Source: Clostridiales bacterium UBA1775
GTDB taxonomy: Bacteria; Bacillota; Clostridia; Monoglobales; Firm-18
Assembly: GCA_002314595.1 (NCBI GenBank)
Contig: DCGP01000026.1
Span: 1-37,901 of the forward strand
Direction: 5' to 3'
Length of the DNA: 37,901 bases
Shown here: piece after piece, positions 1 through 9,261 of the stretch
Layout of the letters: each line of letters starts with the position of its first letter
Position numbering within the stretch: position 1 is the stretch's first letter
Translations under genes and position numbers: made by a program
Notes under the pieces: generated by a model
The model's input: only the letters and a program-made list of their open reading frames with translations
Told to the model about the DNA's origin: nothing
The model's database searches: none

Positions 1-31
1 CTTAAAAATTTTATTAAACGGAAGGTGTAAT

Positions 32-1027
32 ATGAATAACAAAATAGAAATAATTGACATATTAAAAGGCGTGGCAATTTTACTTGTTATATTTGCTCAT
101 TCAATAATTACTTTTCCAATAGACATTGTCAATAATGTGAAATGGGCAAATGTTTTAAGTTATGCAATTACAAGGTTACATATGCCTATGTTCTTTATTA
201 TTTCAGGCTATTTGTGTTCGTATAATGGAAATTACAGGGAGTATTTGTCCAAGAGGGCTAAGCGAATTTTAGTTCCTTACTTGATTTTCAACCTTGGAGT
301 TTCCTTGTGTCGAATGTTATTTACAAGCATCACAAACAGAAGGGTAACAGATGTAAAAGACTTGTTGCTAAAAATATTACTTCAAAGTGATAGTAGTGCA
401 GGGTATTGGTTTTTATACACAATGTTTATGATTGCCTTAATAACACCGATATTAAAGGCTTTATTAAATAAAAAATATGGCAGTTACTATCTTTTGTTAA
501 TTGCATTGGCCTGTGCAGCAGCTTCTTGCTTGTTTACTGTTCCGGAAATATTTTCTCTTAATAATTTATTGTTCTCTATGCCACTTTATATTTTTGGTAT
601 GATATTAAGAGAAAAGGGATTTTCATTTAAAAATTATAAAACAAAGCCTTTTGTTGTTGCTTTGTGTATATTGGTGTATGTAATAGGCTTTGGAATAGGA
701 TATTATACAGATTTTAATGATATTTTATGTGATTATTTGCAGTGCTTTGGTGGGTGCATTTTAATTGCAATTTTGTTCGAAAAAATATCAATAGCTAAAT
801 TTATTAAAAACAGATTGCTAATTTCAGGAAAGTATTCTTTGCAATATTATTTAATAAACGCATTTGTGATTACAGGGTCAAGAATTCTTTTAATAAATGT
901 GCTTAATGTTTCAAACCCTATTGTTATTGTTATGGGAATATTTATTATAGCATATACAGTAAGTGAGCTTGTATCAAAATACGTTATTGATACAAATAAA
1001 TTGTTTAGGACAATTTGTGGTATGTAA
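32..1027 (+). CDS. Membrane acyltransferase, acyltransferase-3 family
   Basis: A 331-residue, very hydrophobic protein with about ten predicted membrane segments. The N-terminus reads IIDILKGVAILLVIFAHS, the opening typical of acyltransferase-3 (PF01757) proteins, which O-acylate cell-surface glycans; His23 sits where the family has its conserved histidine. The length matches small OafA/WecH-like members without an extra SGNH domain. The start is set by GGAAGGTG seven bases upstream. It is the first complete gene of the surface-polysaccharide operon, and a glycosyltransferase follows after 16 bases. Inference: it adds an acetyl or similar group to the polymer made here. The acyl donor and target sugar cannot be read from the sequence. 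Confidence 0.85.
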   Translation: MNNKIEIIDILKGVAILLVIFAHSIITFPIDIVNNVKWANVLSYAITRLHMPMFFIISGYLCSYNGNYREYLSKRAKRILVPYLIFNLGVSLCRMLFTSITNRRVTDVKDLLLKILLQSDSSAGYWFLYTMFMIALITPILKALLNKKYGSYYLLLIALACAAASCLFTVPEIFSLNNLLFSMPLYIFGMILREKGFSFKNYKTKPFVVALCILVYVIGFGIGYYTDFNDILCDYLQCFGGCILIAILFEKISIAKFIKNRLLISGKYSLQYYLINAFVITGSRILLINVLNVSNPIVIVMGIFIIAYTVSELVSKYVIDTNKLFRTICGM

Positions 1028-1043
1028 TTTAGGAGGAAGCCTA

Positions 1044-2000
1044 ATGGAAAGTGAACTAATCAGCATAATTGTACCGGTATATAAGGTAGAAAAATATCTG
1101 TCAAAATGTTTGGACAGCATAATAAGTCAAACATATAAAAATTTAGAAATAATACTTGTAGATGACGGTTCACCTGATAGCAGTGGCAAAATCTGTGATG
1201 AATATGCCATAAAGGACCAAAGGATACAGGTAATTCATAAGGAAAATGGTGGAGTTGCCACAGCTCGTAACTGTGCACTTGATATTGCAAAGGGTGAATA
1301 TATTGGGTTTGTAGACAGCGATGACTGGATAGAGCCTGATATGTACGAATTTCTTATTAACAATATTAAAAAATATAATGCTGACATTTCAATGTGTGGG
1401 GAAACAATATACGAAAATGGTGAAATTTCCGTAAATAAAGCAGATGGTTCTGTTGTTGAAATGGATTGCAATATGGCAAAAAAGGAAACCGTAATCGGTG
1501 GGAGTATGGGGCTTATATGGAATAAAATATACAAAAAATCCGTTGTTGAAAATGTAAGGTTTAGTCCTGAATATGGCTGTTCTGAAGACTTGCTTTTTGT
1601 ATATCAATGTGTTGCTAATTCAAGTAAAATCCTTTTAGATAATCAGTCAAAATATAGCTATTTTAGACGAGAGGGCGGAATTACCAAAGGGGAATTTGGA
1701 TACGGGGCATTTGGCGTAGTTGATGTTATGAAAAAGATGTTAGAGGCTGAAAGAGGAACAGAAATTTACCCATATTGCGTAAAGGGTGTTGTAGATGCAA
1801 CCTATACGGTTTTGTCCGGAGTAATTACAAGTGGCAAATGTCAGGATAGGTTTGACCAACTAATTGCAGAAATATTAAAGTACAGAAAAGATATTTTTAC
1901 AAGCAATTTATTTGAAATGAAAGACAGAATAAAGTGTATTTTGATTACTATATCACCAAAATTATATCGTAAAGCAATTAAAATGAACAAAAATATGTAG
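1044..2000 (+). CDS. Glycosyltransferase family 2 (copy A of three)
   Basis: A 318-residue GT-A fold glycosyltransferase. It opens with LISIIVPVYKVEKYL, has the nucleotide-binding VDDGSPD near residue 40 and the metal-binding VDSDDW near residue 95, both typical of PF00535. It probably transfers one sugar from a nucleotide-sugar to the lipid-linked repeat unit on the cytoplasmic face. The reading frame is open upstream to 963, but AGGAGG at 1031-1036 places the start at the ATG at 1044, and the domain begins there. It is the first of three tandem paralogues with closely similar N-terminal halves. The donor sugar is unknown. Confidence 0.9.
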   Translation: MESELISIIVPVYKVEKYLSKCLDSIISQTYKNLEIILVDDGSPDSSGKICDEYAIKDQRIQVIHKENGGVATARNCALDIAKGEYIGFVDSDDWIEPDMYEFLINNIKKYNADISMCGETIYENGEISVNKADGSVVEMDCNMAKKETVIGGSMGLIWNKIYKKSVVENVRFSPEYGCSEDLLFVYQCVANSSKILLDNQSKYSYFRREGGITKGEFGYGAFGVVDVMKKMLEAERGTEIYPYCVKGVVDATYTVLSGVITSGKCQDRFDQLIAEILKYRKDIFTSNLFEMKDRIKCILITISPKLYRKAIKMNKNM

Positions 2001-2009
2001 GTGTTTTGT

Positions 2010-2966
2010 ATGGAAAGCAAAATGGTAAGTGTTATTGTCCCTGTTTATAAGGTGGAAAAATACCTTAACGAATGTGTGGACAGTATAATAAATCAAACAT
2101 ATAAAAATATTGAAATAATACTCGTTGATGATGGTTCACCTGATAATTGCAGTAAAATCTGTGATGATTATGCAACAAAAGACAATAGAATTAAGGTTGT
2201 TCATAAAGAAAATGGAGGATTGGCATCTGCAAGAAATGCAGGTACAGACATTGCAAATGGTGAATTTATTACCTTTGTAGACAGTGATGACTATATTCTT
2301 GATACAATGGTTGAAAAAATGGTTAACCTTTTTGAAAATCATAATGCAGATGTTGTCCAGGTTAGTTTTACAAGAGGTAATTTTATTAAAAAAAATGAGG
2401 AAATAAAAGTTTTTTCCAACGAAGAGTGCATAAACAATTATGCATTAGATAATGTTGTTAGGCCGGAGGCGTGGGCAAAATTATATAGTGCAATTTTGAT
2501 GAAGGAAAATAAATTTAATGAAAAAATCAAGTATGCAGAAGATTTAGAGCTTGGCTTGTCATTATATAAAAAGTTTAGAAAAATAGTTATATCTAATGAA
2601 GAATTGTATTATTACAGAGAAAACCCAAACGGCATTACAAGTAATTCTATAAACGAAGGCAGGCTTTACGAGGCAAATATCCTATATAACGCGCTAATTA
2701 AAGAAGTAAAAGGCACAGAAACTTATAACTGTATTATGTATAGGTATATAAGGTGTTGTTTTGCTATTCTAAACAGAATTGTCGAAAGCAAAAAATATCA
2801 ATATTTTGAAGATTTTAGAAACAGAATAATTAGTGCAGAAAAAGAGCTTATTGACAATAAATATTTGGGAAAAAAGTATCAAATTGGATTAAAAATTTTA
2901 GTGGCAATTTCAAGCCCGAGTCTATACAGAATTATAATGAAACTTATTCATACAGTAGTAAAATAG
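2010..2966 (+). CDS. Glycosyltransferase family 2 (copy B of three)
   Basis: A 318-residue GT2 enzyme: VSVIVPVYKVEKYL at the N-terminus, VDDGSPD near residue 40 and VDSDDY near residue 95. It begins 9 bases after copy A. A GTG at 2001 is in frame, but the AGGTG-like ribosome site overlaps that codon, so the ATG at 2010 (MESKMVS) is preferred; this also aligns with the start of copy A. The C-terminal 200 residues differ clearly from copies A and C, so donor or acceptor use probably differs. It probably builds the same repeat unit as its neighbours. Confidence 0.9.
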   Translation: MESKMVSVIVPVYKVEKYLNECVDSIINQTYKNIEIILVDDGSPDNCSKICDDYATKDNRIKVVHKENGGLASARNAGTDIANGEFITFVDSDDYILDTMVEKMVNLFENHNADVVQVSFTRGNFIKKNEEIKVFSNEECINNYALDNVVRPEAWAKLYSAILMKENKFNEKIKYAEDLELGLSLYKKFRKIVISNEELYYYRENPNGITSNSINEGRLYEANILYNALIKEVKGTETYNCIMYRYIRCCFAILNRIVESKKYQYFEDFRNRIISAEKELIDNKYLGKKYQIGLKILVAISSPSLYRIIMKLIHTVVK

Positions 2967-2975
2967 GAGAAAGTT

Positions 2976-3980
2976 ATGGACACAAAACTTATAAGTATCA
3001 TTGTTCCGGTATACAATGCAGAAAAATATTTAAAACAGTGCGTTGACAGTTTAATAAATCAAACATATAATAATTTGGAAATTATACTTTTAGACGATGG
3101 TTCAACTGATAATAGTCCTGCATTATGTGATGAATATGCAAAAAATGATAATAGAATAAAAGTAGTGCATAAAAGTAATTCCGGAGTATCAGACACTCGA
3201 AACAAGGGAATTGAAATTGCATTAGGTGAATATATTGGGTTTGTTGACAGCGATGATTGGTTAGAACCGGACGCCTATGAATTTTTGCTTAATAACGCTA
3301 TAACATACGGTGCAGATATTTCAGCATGTGGGGCAATGTGCCAAAAGGATGACCTAAGCTTTTTTAAGATAGATGAGGAATGTTGGAGTACGCCTACTTT
3401 GTTTGAAGGTAAAAATAAAGTGAATTTTATTCTTGACAGCTATTACACGTCTTATGTAATATGGAATAAGATTTATAAGGCAGAAATTATCAAAAATATT
3501 AAAATGGATACATCTATGAAAATAGCAGAAGATTCTGTATTTTTGTATAATTGTGTTAAGGGTTGTAAAAAGATTGTAGTGGAAAATAGTCCAAAGTATT
3601 ATTATAGATATTCAAGTAGTTCTGCCATTCACACATTAGGGGATAGGGATAATGACAGATTTAAATATATGGATATTGTTTATAATGAAGAAATGAAAAC
3701 AAAAGAAAACATTTCAAAATTTGCAAATTTTTATTTAAGATATTTAGTTAATAATGGCAAAGGAGTAATTGCTGAAAGCCTAAATGCTAAGAGAAAGCAT
3801 ACAGAAATCAATAAGCAGGTAAAACTTTATTCAAAGAAATTAAAAAGTACACCACTTTGCTTTTATAAGTATGTTTCAATAGCAACCAAGTTAAAAGCAA
3901 TGCTAATTATGTTTATGCCATATACTTATATGTTAATAGTTAAAAAGCAACTGGATAAAGCAAAGAAGGGGAAAATATGA
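2976..3980 (+). CDS. Glycosyltransferase family 2 (copy C of three)
   Basis: A 334-residue GT2 enzyme with LISIIVPVYNAEKYL at the N-terminus, LDDGSTD near residue 40 and VDSDDW near residue 95. The start is an ATG eight bases after AGGAGA. The C-terminus is basic and ends with a hydrophobic stretch (AMLIMFMPYTYMLIV) that may associate with the membrane. Its last codons overlap the pyruvyl transferase start by 4 bases (ATGA), which implies translational coupling. The product sugar is unknown. Confidence 0.9.
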   Translation: MDTKLISIIVPVYNAEKYLKQCVDSLINQTYNNLEIILLDDGSTDNSPALCDEYAKNDNRIKVVHKSNSGVSDTRNKGIEIALGEYIGFVDSDDWLEPDAYEFLLNNAITYGADISACGAMCQKDDLSFFKIDEECWSTPTLFEGKNKVNFILDSYYTSYVIWNKIYKAEIIKNIKMDTSMKIAEDSVFLYNCVKGCKKIVVENSPKYYYRYSSSSAIHTLGDRDNDRFKYMDIVYNEEMKTKENISKFANFYLRYLVNNGKGVIAESLNAKRKHTEINKQVKLYSKKLKSTPLCFYKYVSIATKLKAMLIMFMPYTYMLIVKKQLDKAKKGKI

Positions 3981-5062
3981 AAATTGCAATATCAACTATA
4001 AACGAAAAGGAAATACCTAATTATGGCAACAGATTACAAGCCTATGCAGTTAGGGAATCTTTAAAAAGATATGCGACAGATATAGACATTATCTGCCTTA
4101 ATAATTGTGGAAAAACCTATAATAAATTAAGAATAAAATACCTTTATCAAAGGTTTTTTAAATATAAATTAGCTAAAAATCCTGACTTTTGGAGATTTAA
4201 ATTTCCAAAAAATTGGAATTTTTATAAATTTGACAAAAAATATTTGCCTGATGTAAATGCAGAAAATCTAAAAGATTTAAACAGCCAGTACGATTATTTT
4301 GTTGTAGGTAGCGACCAGGTATGGAACTGCAATTGGTATGAAAAGGACAGTGTTAGAAAAGACCTTTACTTGCTAACATTTGCAGAGCCTCAAAAAAGGG
4401 TTTGCTATTCTCCAAGCTTTGGCGTTGAAAGATTGCCTGATGGTTGGGATGAAATTTTCAAGGAAAGCCTAATGAAATTTCAAAATGTATCTGTAAGGGA
4501 ACAAGCAGGTGCAAAAATAGTTAAGGATTTAACCCATAAGGATGCAGAGGTTTTGGTTGACCCAACACTTATGTTAAATAAGGAAGATTGGCTTAAAATT
4601 GCAAAAAAACCAAAGGGAATAAAAGAAAAGAATTTTGTAGTTACATATTTTTTGGGTCAAAGGACAGAAAAAATAACAAAACAAATGCAAGAGCTTGAAA
4701 ATGACGGATACACAGTTTACAATCTTAACGATATAGAAAATCTAAATTTATTCTTGTTAGGACCAAGTGAGTTTGTGTGGTTGATTGCTAACGCTTCACT
4801 TGTTTTGACAGATTCGTTCCACGCATGTATTTTTTCGTTTTTATTTACAAAACCATTTTTGGTTTACAAAAGAGACGACAAGGAAGATTGTATGTTTTCA
4901 AGAATGGAAACATTGCTTGGTAAATTTGACCTAATGAGAAAATATGTGGACAGTGGCGTGGAAAACCAAATTTTTGAGTGTGATTACAAAAAAGGCTTTG
5001 AAATATTAAAAGAAGAAAGAGAAAAGACCTATCGGTTTTTAGATAAATCCTTTGGTAAATAA
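3977..5062 (+). CDS. Polysaccharide pyruvyl transferase family protein
   Basis: 361 residues, full length for PF04230 (CsaB/WcaK/ExoV group). Visible family motifs are NYGNRLQ near the N-terminus, DYFVVGSDQVWN near residue 110 and a C-terminal LVLTDSFHACIFSFLF segment in the GT-B-like second half. Family members put a ketal-linked pyruvate from phosphoenolpyruvate onto a sugar of a surface polymer, giving it negative charge. The gene overlaps the preceding glycosyltransferase by 4 bases. In Gram-positives, pyruvylated wall polymers are the ligand of SLH domains, and an SLH protein is encoded 9 kb downstream. Some PF04230 members have unknown acceptors, so the reaction is inferred. Confidence 0.85.
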   Translation: MKIAISTINEKEIPNYGNRLQAYAVRESLKRYATDIDIICLNNCGKTYNKLRIKYLYQRFFKYKLAKNPDFWRFKFPKNWNFYKFDKKYLPDVNAENLKDLNSQYDYFVVGSDQVWNCNWYEKDSVRKDLYLLTFAEPQKRVCYSPSFGVERLPDGWDEIFKESLMKFQNVSVREQAGAKIVKDLTHKDAEVLVDPTLMLNKEDWLKIAKKPKGIKEKNFVVTYFLGQRTEKITKQMQELENDGYTVYNLNDIENLNLFLLGPSEFVWLIANASLVLTDSFHACIFSFLFTKPFLVYKRDDKEDCMFSRMETLLGKFDLMRKYVDSGVENQIFECDYKKGFEILKEEREKTYRFLDKSFGK

Positions 5063-5082
5063 AGAAAGAGAGCTTGGTATTT

Positions 5083-6636
5083 ATGAAGATAGATAGAACT
5101 AAAAATGCTGTAAGAAATACCATATACGGAATGGGCATTAAAATATATGGAATTCTTATTCCGTTTCTAATGAGAACGCTTATGATATACTGTTTGGGCA
5201 CAGAATATTTAGGCTTAAACAGTTTGTTTTCTTCATTTTTAAGTGTGTTAAATCTTGCCGAATTAGGCGTTGGCTCTGCAATGGTATTTTCAATGTACGA
5301 ACCTATTGCCTATGATAATGAAGATAAAATCTGCGCACTTATGAAAATGTATAGAACCTATTACAGAATAATTGGTATTGTAGTATTGGTTATAGGTCTT
5401 GTTGCAATACCGTTCTTGCCTTATTTAATACACGGCAAGGTAGAAGCAGATGTTAATGTCTATGTTATTTATTTAATGAATTTAGCTGCAACCGTGCTTT
5501 CCTATTGGATGTTTGCATATAAAAATTCAATAATAACAGCACATCAAAGAAATGACATTATTGACAAAGTAACAGTAATAACTAATGTAATATTAAACGC
5601 CTCACAAATAATGATTTTGATATTTGTAGAAAATTATTATTTGTTCATACTTGCATCAATAATTGTTCAAATTATTAACAATATTGCTATTGCAACTGTG
5701 GCTAATAAAATGTATCCAAAGTACAAGCCGAAGGGCGAACTAAGTAAGGAGGATACAAAGGAAATTAACAAAAGAATAAGAGACTTGTTTACATCTAAGC
5801 TTGGTTCGGTTATTGTAGGGTCGGCAGATACTCTTGTTATTTCAGCTTTTTTAGGCTTAACAGTATTGGCAAAATACCAAAATTACTACTGTATTTTAAA
5901 TGCAGTTATAGGCTTGGTTACAATTGTTTTCGGTGCATGCACTGCGGGTATTGGGAACAGCCTTATAGTTGAAACAAATGAGAAAAATTTTTATGATTTA
6001 CGAAAATTTACAATGATAATTGTCTGGATTACAAGCATCTGTGTTCCTTGCTTTCTAAATGTATATCAACCATTTATGAAGCTTTGGATGGGTGAGGATT
6101 TACTTCTTGAATATCCAATAGTTATTTGCTTGGGTATATATTACTTTATTTATGAAATTAATGCCCTGCTAAATTTGTATAAAGATGCAGGAGGTATATG
6201 GAATAAGGATAGATTTAGACCTCTTGTTACCGGTATAGCAAATTTAGGGCTTAACTTAATAATGGTACAATTTTGGGGGCTTTATGGTATAATTTTATCA
6301 ACAGTTTTATCAATGCTGTTTGTAGGAATGCCTTGGCTTTTACAAAATTTATTTACAACAATGTTCCCTAAGAACAACATAAAGCAATACTTGAAAGATA
6401 TGGCTATATATACATTGTTTGTAGCTATTGTTAGTACAATTTCATACTTTATTTGCTTGTTTATAGATTTTAATTTAATACTTACAATAGTAATTAGATT
6501 GATAATATGTTGCATTGTGCCGAATGTTTTTGTTATTATTATATTTAGAAAGAGCACAGTTTTTAAAGATACTATTGAAATATTGGACAGAGCAACCGGA
6601 AACAAATTTAGATTTGTTACAAAGTACCTTTTATAA
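5083..6636 (+). CDS. Wzx-type polysaccharide flippase
   Basis: A 517-residue polytopic membrane protein with 12-14 hydrophobic segments and the N-terminal pattern of the MOP superfamily (RNTIYGMGIKIYGILIPFLM, LGTEYLGLNSLFSS). It probably flips the undecaprenyl-linked repeat unit across the membrane. A TTG at 5074 is also in frame. The purine-rich AAAGAAAGAG at 5061-5070 is close to that TTG and about 12 bases from the ATG at 5083, so the start is uncertain by three codons. It follows the pyruvyl transferase in the same operon. No Wzy polymerase is visible in the window and it presumably lies upstream. Confidence 0.88.
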   Translation: MKIDRTKNAVRNTIYGMGIKIYGILIPFLMRTLMIYCLGTEYLGLNSLFSSFLSVLNLAELGVGSAMVFSMYEPIAYDNEDKICALMKMYRTYYRIIGIVVLVIGLVAIPFLPYLIHGKVEADVNVYVIYLMNLAATVLSYWMFAYKNSIITAHQRNDIIDKVTVITNVILNASQIMILIFVENYYLFILASIIVQIINNIAIATVANKMYPKYKPKGELSKEDTKEINKRIRDLFTSKLGSVIVGSADTLVISAFLGLTVLAKYQNYYCILNAVIGLVTIVFGACTAGIGNSLIVETNEKNFYDLRKFTMIIVWITSICVPCFLNVYQPFMKLWMGEDLLLEYPIVICLGIYYFIYEINALLNLYKDAGGIWNKDRFRPLVTGIANLGLNLIMVQFWGLYGIILSTVLSMLFVGMPWLLQNLFTTMFPKNNIKQYLKDMAIYTLFVAIVSTISYFICLFIDFNLILTIVIRLIICCIVPNVFVIIIFRKSTVFKDTIEILDRATGNKFRFVTKYLL

Positions 6637-6651
6637 GTTGAGGTGAATATT

Positions 6652-8397
6652 ATGAATATGCGTTACACAAATGAAAAAAATACACAAATAGTATTAAGCC
6701 TGTTAAAATCACATGGTATACGCAAGGTAATTGCAAGCCCCGGTACAACTAATATTAGATTAGTTGCAAGTATGCAACAAGACGACTTTTTTGAAATGTA
6801 TTCATCGGCAGACGAAAGGTCTGCAGTATATATGGCGTGTGGAATGGCAGAACAAAGTGGTGAACCGGTTGTTATTACTTGCACCGGTGCAACGGCATCT
6901 CGTAACTACATTCCGGGCTTAACAGAGGCGTATTATAGGAAATTACCTGTACTTGCCATTACGTCAGCACAACATTTTGGCAGAATTGGGCAAAATGTTG
7001 CACAGGTAATTGACCGTTCTGTTCAAATGAATGATACTGTTAAGTTAAGCGTTCAAGTACCAACTTGTCATACAGAGGAGGACGAATGGGCTTGTAATGT
7101 TCAAGTAAACCGAGCATTGTTAGAGCTAAAACGCAATGGTGGCGGCCCTGTTCATATTAACTTAGAAACAACATACAGCACAGATTTTTCTGTTGAAGAA
7201 TTAGAGCCAACAAGGGTAATAAACAGAATTACTTATAATGACGATTTGCCAATATTGGACTACAAAAGAATTGGTATTTTCGTAGGCGCTCATTCTAAAT
7301 GGGGTAAAGGGTTAACTGATGCAGTAGACGAATTTTGCTCAAAATATAATGCAGTTGTCCTATGCGACCAAACAAGTAATTACAGAGGAAAATACAGGAC
7401 TTTATTTAGCTTGGTTTCAAGTCAAAGCAAGCATTCCTCCCCATGCAATAGATTTGATTTGTTAATACATATTGGTAACATATCAGGTTCATATCCTTGG
7501 TTGGGAACTGTGGAGGAATGGAGAATTAATCCTGATGGAGAAATTAGGGATACATTTGGAAATTTAAGTTATGTTTTTGAAATGTCTGAATTAAGCTTTT
7601 TTGAAAAATATGCAGAATTAAAAGACCAAGAAATAACAGAAAACCATTTTGTTGAGGAATGGAAGGCAGAGTATGAAAATATTTATTCGAATATTGGTGA
7701 TTTGCCATTTTCGAATATTTGGATAGCTAAAAATTCAGTACATAAATTACCGGAAGCATCTATTTTGCACTTAGGAATACTAAATACACTTCGTTCTTGG
7801 AACTTTTTTGAAACTCCAAGCACCGTAAATGTGTATAGTAATACAGGTGGATTTGGTATTGACGGAGTGCTTTCAACTGCAGTTGGCTCTGCATTGGCAT
7901 CGCCGGATAAGCTTGTATTTTGTGTAATTGGAGATTTGGCATTTTTCTATGATATGAACGTAATGGGCAACAGACATATTCCTAAAAATCTAAGAATTAT
8001 GCTTATAAATAATGGCAGAGGAACTGAATTTAGGAATTACAATCATCAAGGTGCAATGTTTGGTGATGAAGCAGACAAATTTATTGCAGCCGGTAACCAC
8101 TATGGTAATAAATCTCCTGAATTGGTTAAGAATTACGCTCAAAATTTAGGCTTTGAATATATTTCGGCATCTAAAAAATCAGAATATTTGGAAAAGGCAG
8201 ACACATTCTTTGAAGGTGAAATAAAAGACAAACCAATGATGTTTGAAATATTTACAAATTGGCAAGATGAAAGCAATGCTTTAGAGCAGATAAATACCAC
8301 TTTGATTGATTCTAATTCTTCATTAAAGCAAGCACTTTACGGAGTAATTGGAGATAAGGGATTTAAAGTCTTAAAGAAAATAATAAAAAGAGGTTAA
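6652..8397 (+). CDS. MenD-like thiamine-diphosphate-dependent enzyme
   Basis: 581 residues with the three-domain layout of thiamine-diphosphate enzymes. The N-terminal PYR domain has VIASPGTTNIRL and SADERSAVYMACGMAE, in which the Glu of DERSA corresponds to the catalytic Glu of MenD-type enzymes. The C-terminal PP domain has the cofactor motif VIGDLAFFYDMN followed by LINNGRG. The overall pattern is closest to MenD (2-succinyl-6-hydroxy-2,4-cyclohexadiene carboxylate synthase). However, no other menaquinone gene is present, and the gene lies between a flippase and a dehydrogenase in a polysaccharide operon. A decarboxylase or carboligase making an unusual sugar or substituent is therefore more likely (inference). 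The start is the ATG at 6652, seven bases after TTGAGGTG; the upstream GTG at 6643 lies inside that site. Confidence 0.8.
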   Translation: MNMRYTNEKNTQIVLSLLKSHGIRKVIASPGTTNIRLVASMQQDDFFEMYSSADERSAVYMACGMAEQSGEPVVITCTGATASRNYIPGLTEAYYRKLPVLAITSAQHFGRIGQNVAQVIDRSVQMNDTVKLSVQVPTCHTEEDEWACNVQVNRALLELKRNGGGPVHINLETTYSTDFSVEELEPTRVINRITYNDDLPILDYKRIGIFVGAHSKWGKGLTDAVDEFCSKYNAVVLCDQTSNYRGKYRTLFSLVSSQSKHSSPCNRFDLLIHIGNISGSYPWLGTVEEWRINPDGEIRDTFGNLSYVFEMSELSFFEKYAELKDQEITENHFVEEWKAEYENIYSNIGDLPFSNIWIAKNSVHKLPEASILHLGILNTLRSWNFFETPSTVNVYSNTGGFGIDGVLSTAVGSALASPDKLVFCVIGDLAFFYDMNVMGNRHIPKNLRIMLINNGRGTEFRNYNHQGAMFGDEADKFIAAGNHYGNKSPELVKNYAQNLGFEYISASKKSEYLEKADTFFEGEIKDKPMMFEIFTNWQDESNALEQINTTLIDSNSSLKQALYGVIGDKGFKVLKKIIKRG

Positions 8398-8402
8398 TTG
8401 CT

Positions 8403-9242
8403 TTGGAAATTAAAAAGTATTTTAAAAACATATTAAAAAGTATTTTGAATAAGGAATGTGGCAAACAAATAACCGTAAATGTGTTAACTACTTCACCAAG
8501 CGAAAAGTTAAAGGGAAAAAATATTTTAATAACCGGTGGAGGACGAGGACTTGGTTATTATATTGCTAAAAGGGCTGTTTTAGAGGGCGCAAATGTTGTA
8601 ATAACAGGCAGAAGCCAAGAAACTCTTAAAAAAGCAACAGACAAGTTGGGGGATACGGTTAAATACTTGGTATTTGATGTCAGAAACGTTGAAGATGTAA
8701 AAACGCTATTTGCAAAGGCAGAAAAAATCCTTGGCGACAAGGTTAATGCTCTGGTAAGCAATGCCGGAATTTCCCTTCACGAAGGTGATTTTAGAAATGT
8801 AACTGAAGAAAATTGGGATATGCAAATAGATACCAATTTAAAGGGAAATTATTTTGCAGTTACGGAGTTTATCAAGTATCTTGAAGGCAAAGAGGATAAA
8901 TCAGGAAATATTGTTGTAATTACATCTGAAAGAGCAAAAAGACCTGACGATATTCCTTATGGTATAAGTAAAACAGCTACATCAAGCTTTGTTCAGTGTA
9001 TTGCTACAAAGGTTATTGCAGAGGGCATTAGGGTTAATGGGATTGGTCCGGGTGTAACGGCATCTGATATGACAGGGTTTGACAAAGACGGTAATATGTA
9101 TGCTCAATGGCAACCAACGGAGCGCATTTTTATGCCTGAGGAGGTTGCAGAGGTTGCCACATTTTTATTAAGCGATGTTTCATCTTGTATAAACGGTGAA
9201 ATTATAACTTGCGACCAAGGTAGGTACATTTCTCGTTGGTAA
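8403..9242 (+). CDS. Short-chain dehydrogenase/reductase (SDR)
   Basis: 279 residues. After a basic 35-residue N-terminal extension comes a classical SDR: cofactor motif ILITGGGRGLGYYIA, SNAGIS, catalytic serine in VVITSERAK, and YGISK as the catalytic Tyr-x3-Lys. The C-terminal CDQGRYISRW fits the closing strand. It should oxidise or reduce a sugar or polyol carbonyl with NAD(P). It starts with TTG, 10 bases after AGAGG; no ATG occurs until well inside the fold. It begins 5 bases after the thiamine-diphosphate enzyme, so the two probably act in sequence. The substrate is not known. Confidence 0.87.
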   Translation: MEIKKYFKNILKSILNKECGKQITVNVLTTSPSEKLKGKNILITGGGRGLGYYIAKRAVLEGANVVITGRSQETLKKATDKLGDTVKYLVFDVRNVEDVKTLFAKAEKILGDKVNALVSNAGISLHEGDFRNVTEENWDMQIDTNLKGNYFAVTEFIKYLEGKEDKSGNIVVITSERAKRPDDIPYGISKTATSSFVQCIATKVIAEGIRVNGIGPGVTASDMTGFDKDGNMYAQWQPTERIFMPEEVAEVATFLLSDVSSCINGEIITCDQGRYISRW

Positions 9243-9261
9243 AATATTTGGAGGGGTAATT

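Noticed and set aside
963..1043. 27-codon N-terminal extension of glycosyltransferase A
   Set aside because: It overlaps the acyltransferase gene in another frame and precedes a perfect AGGAGG placed for the ATG at 1044.
6652..8397. Calling the thiamine-diphosphate enzyme a true menaquinone MenD
   Set aside because: No other men gene is present and all neighbours are polysaccharide genes; only the enzyme type can be supported.
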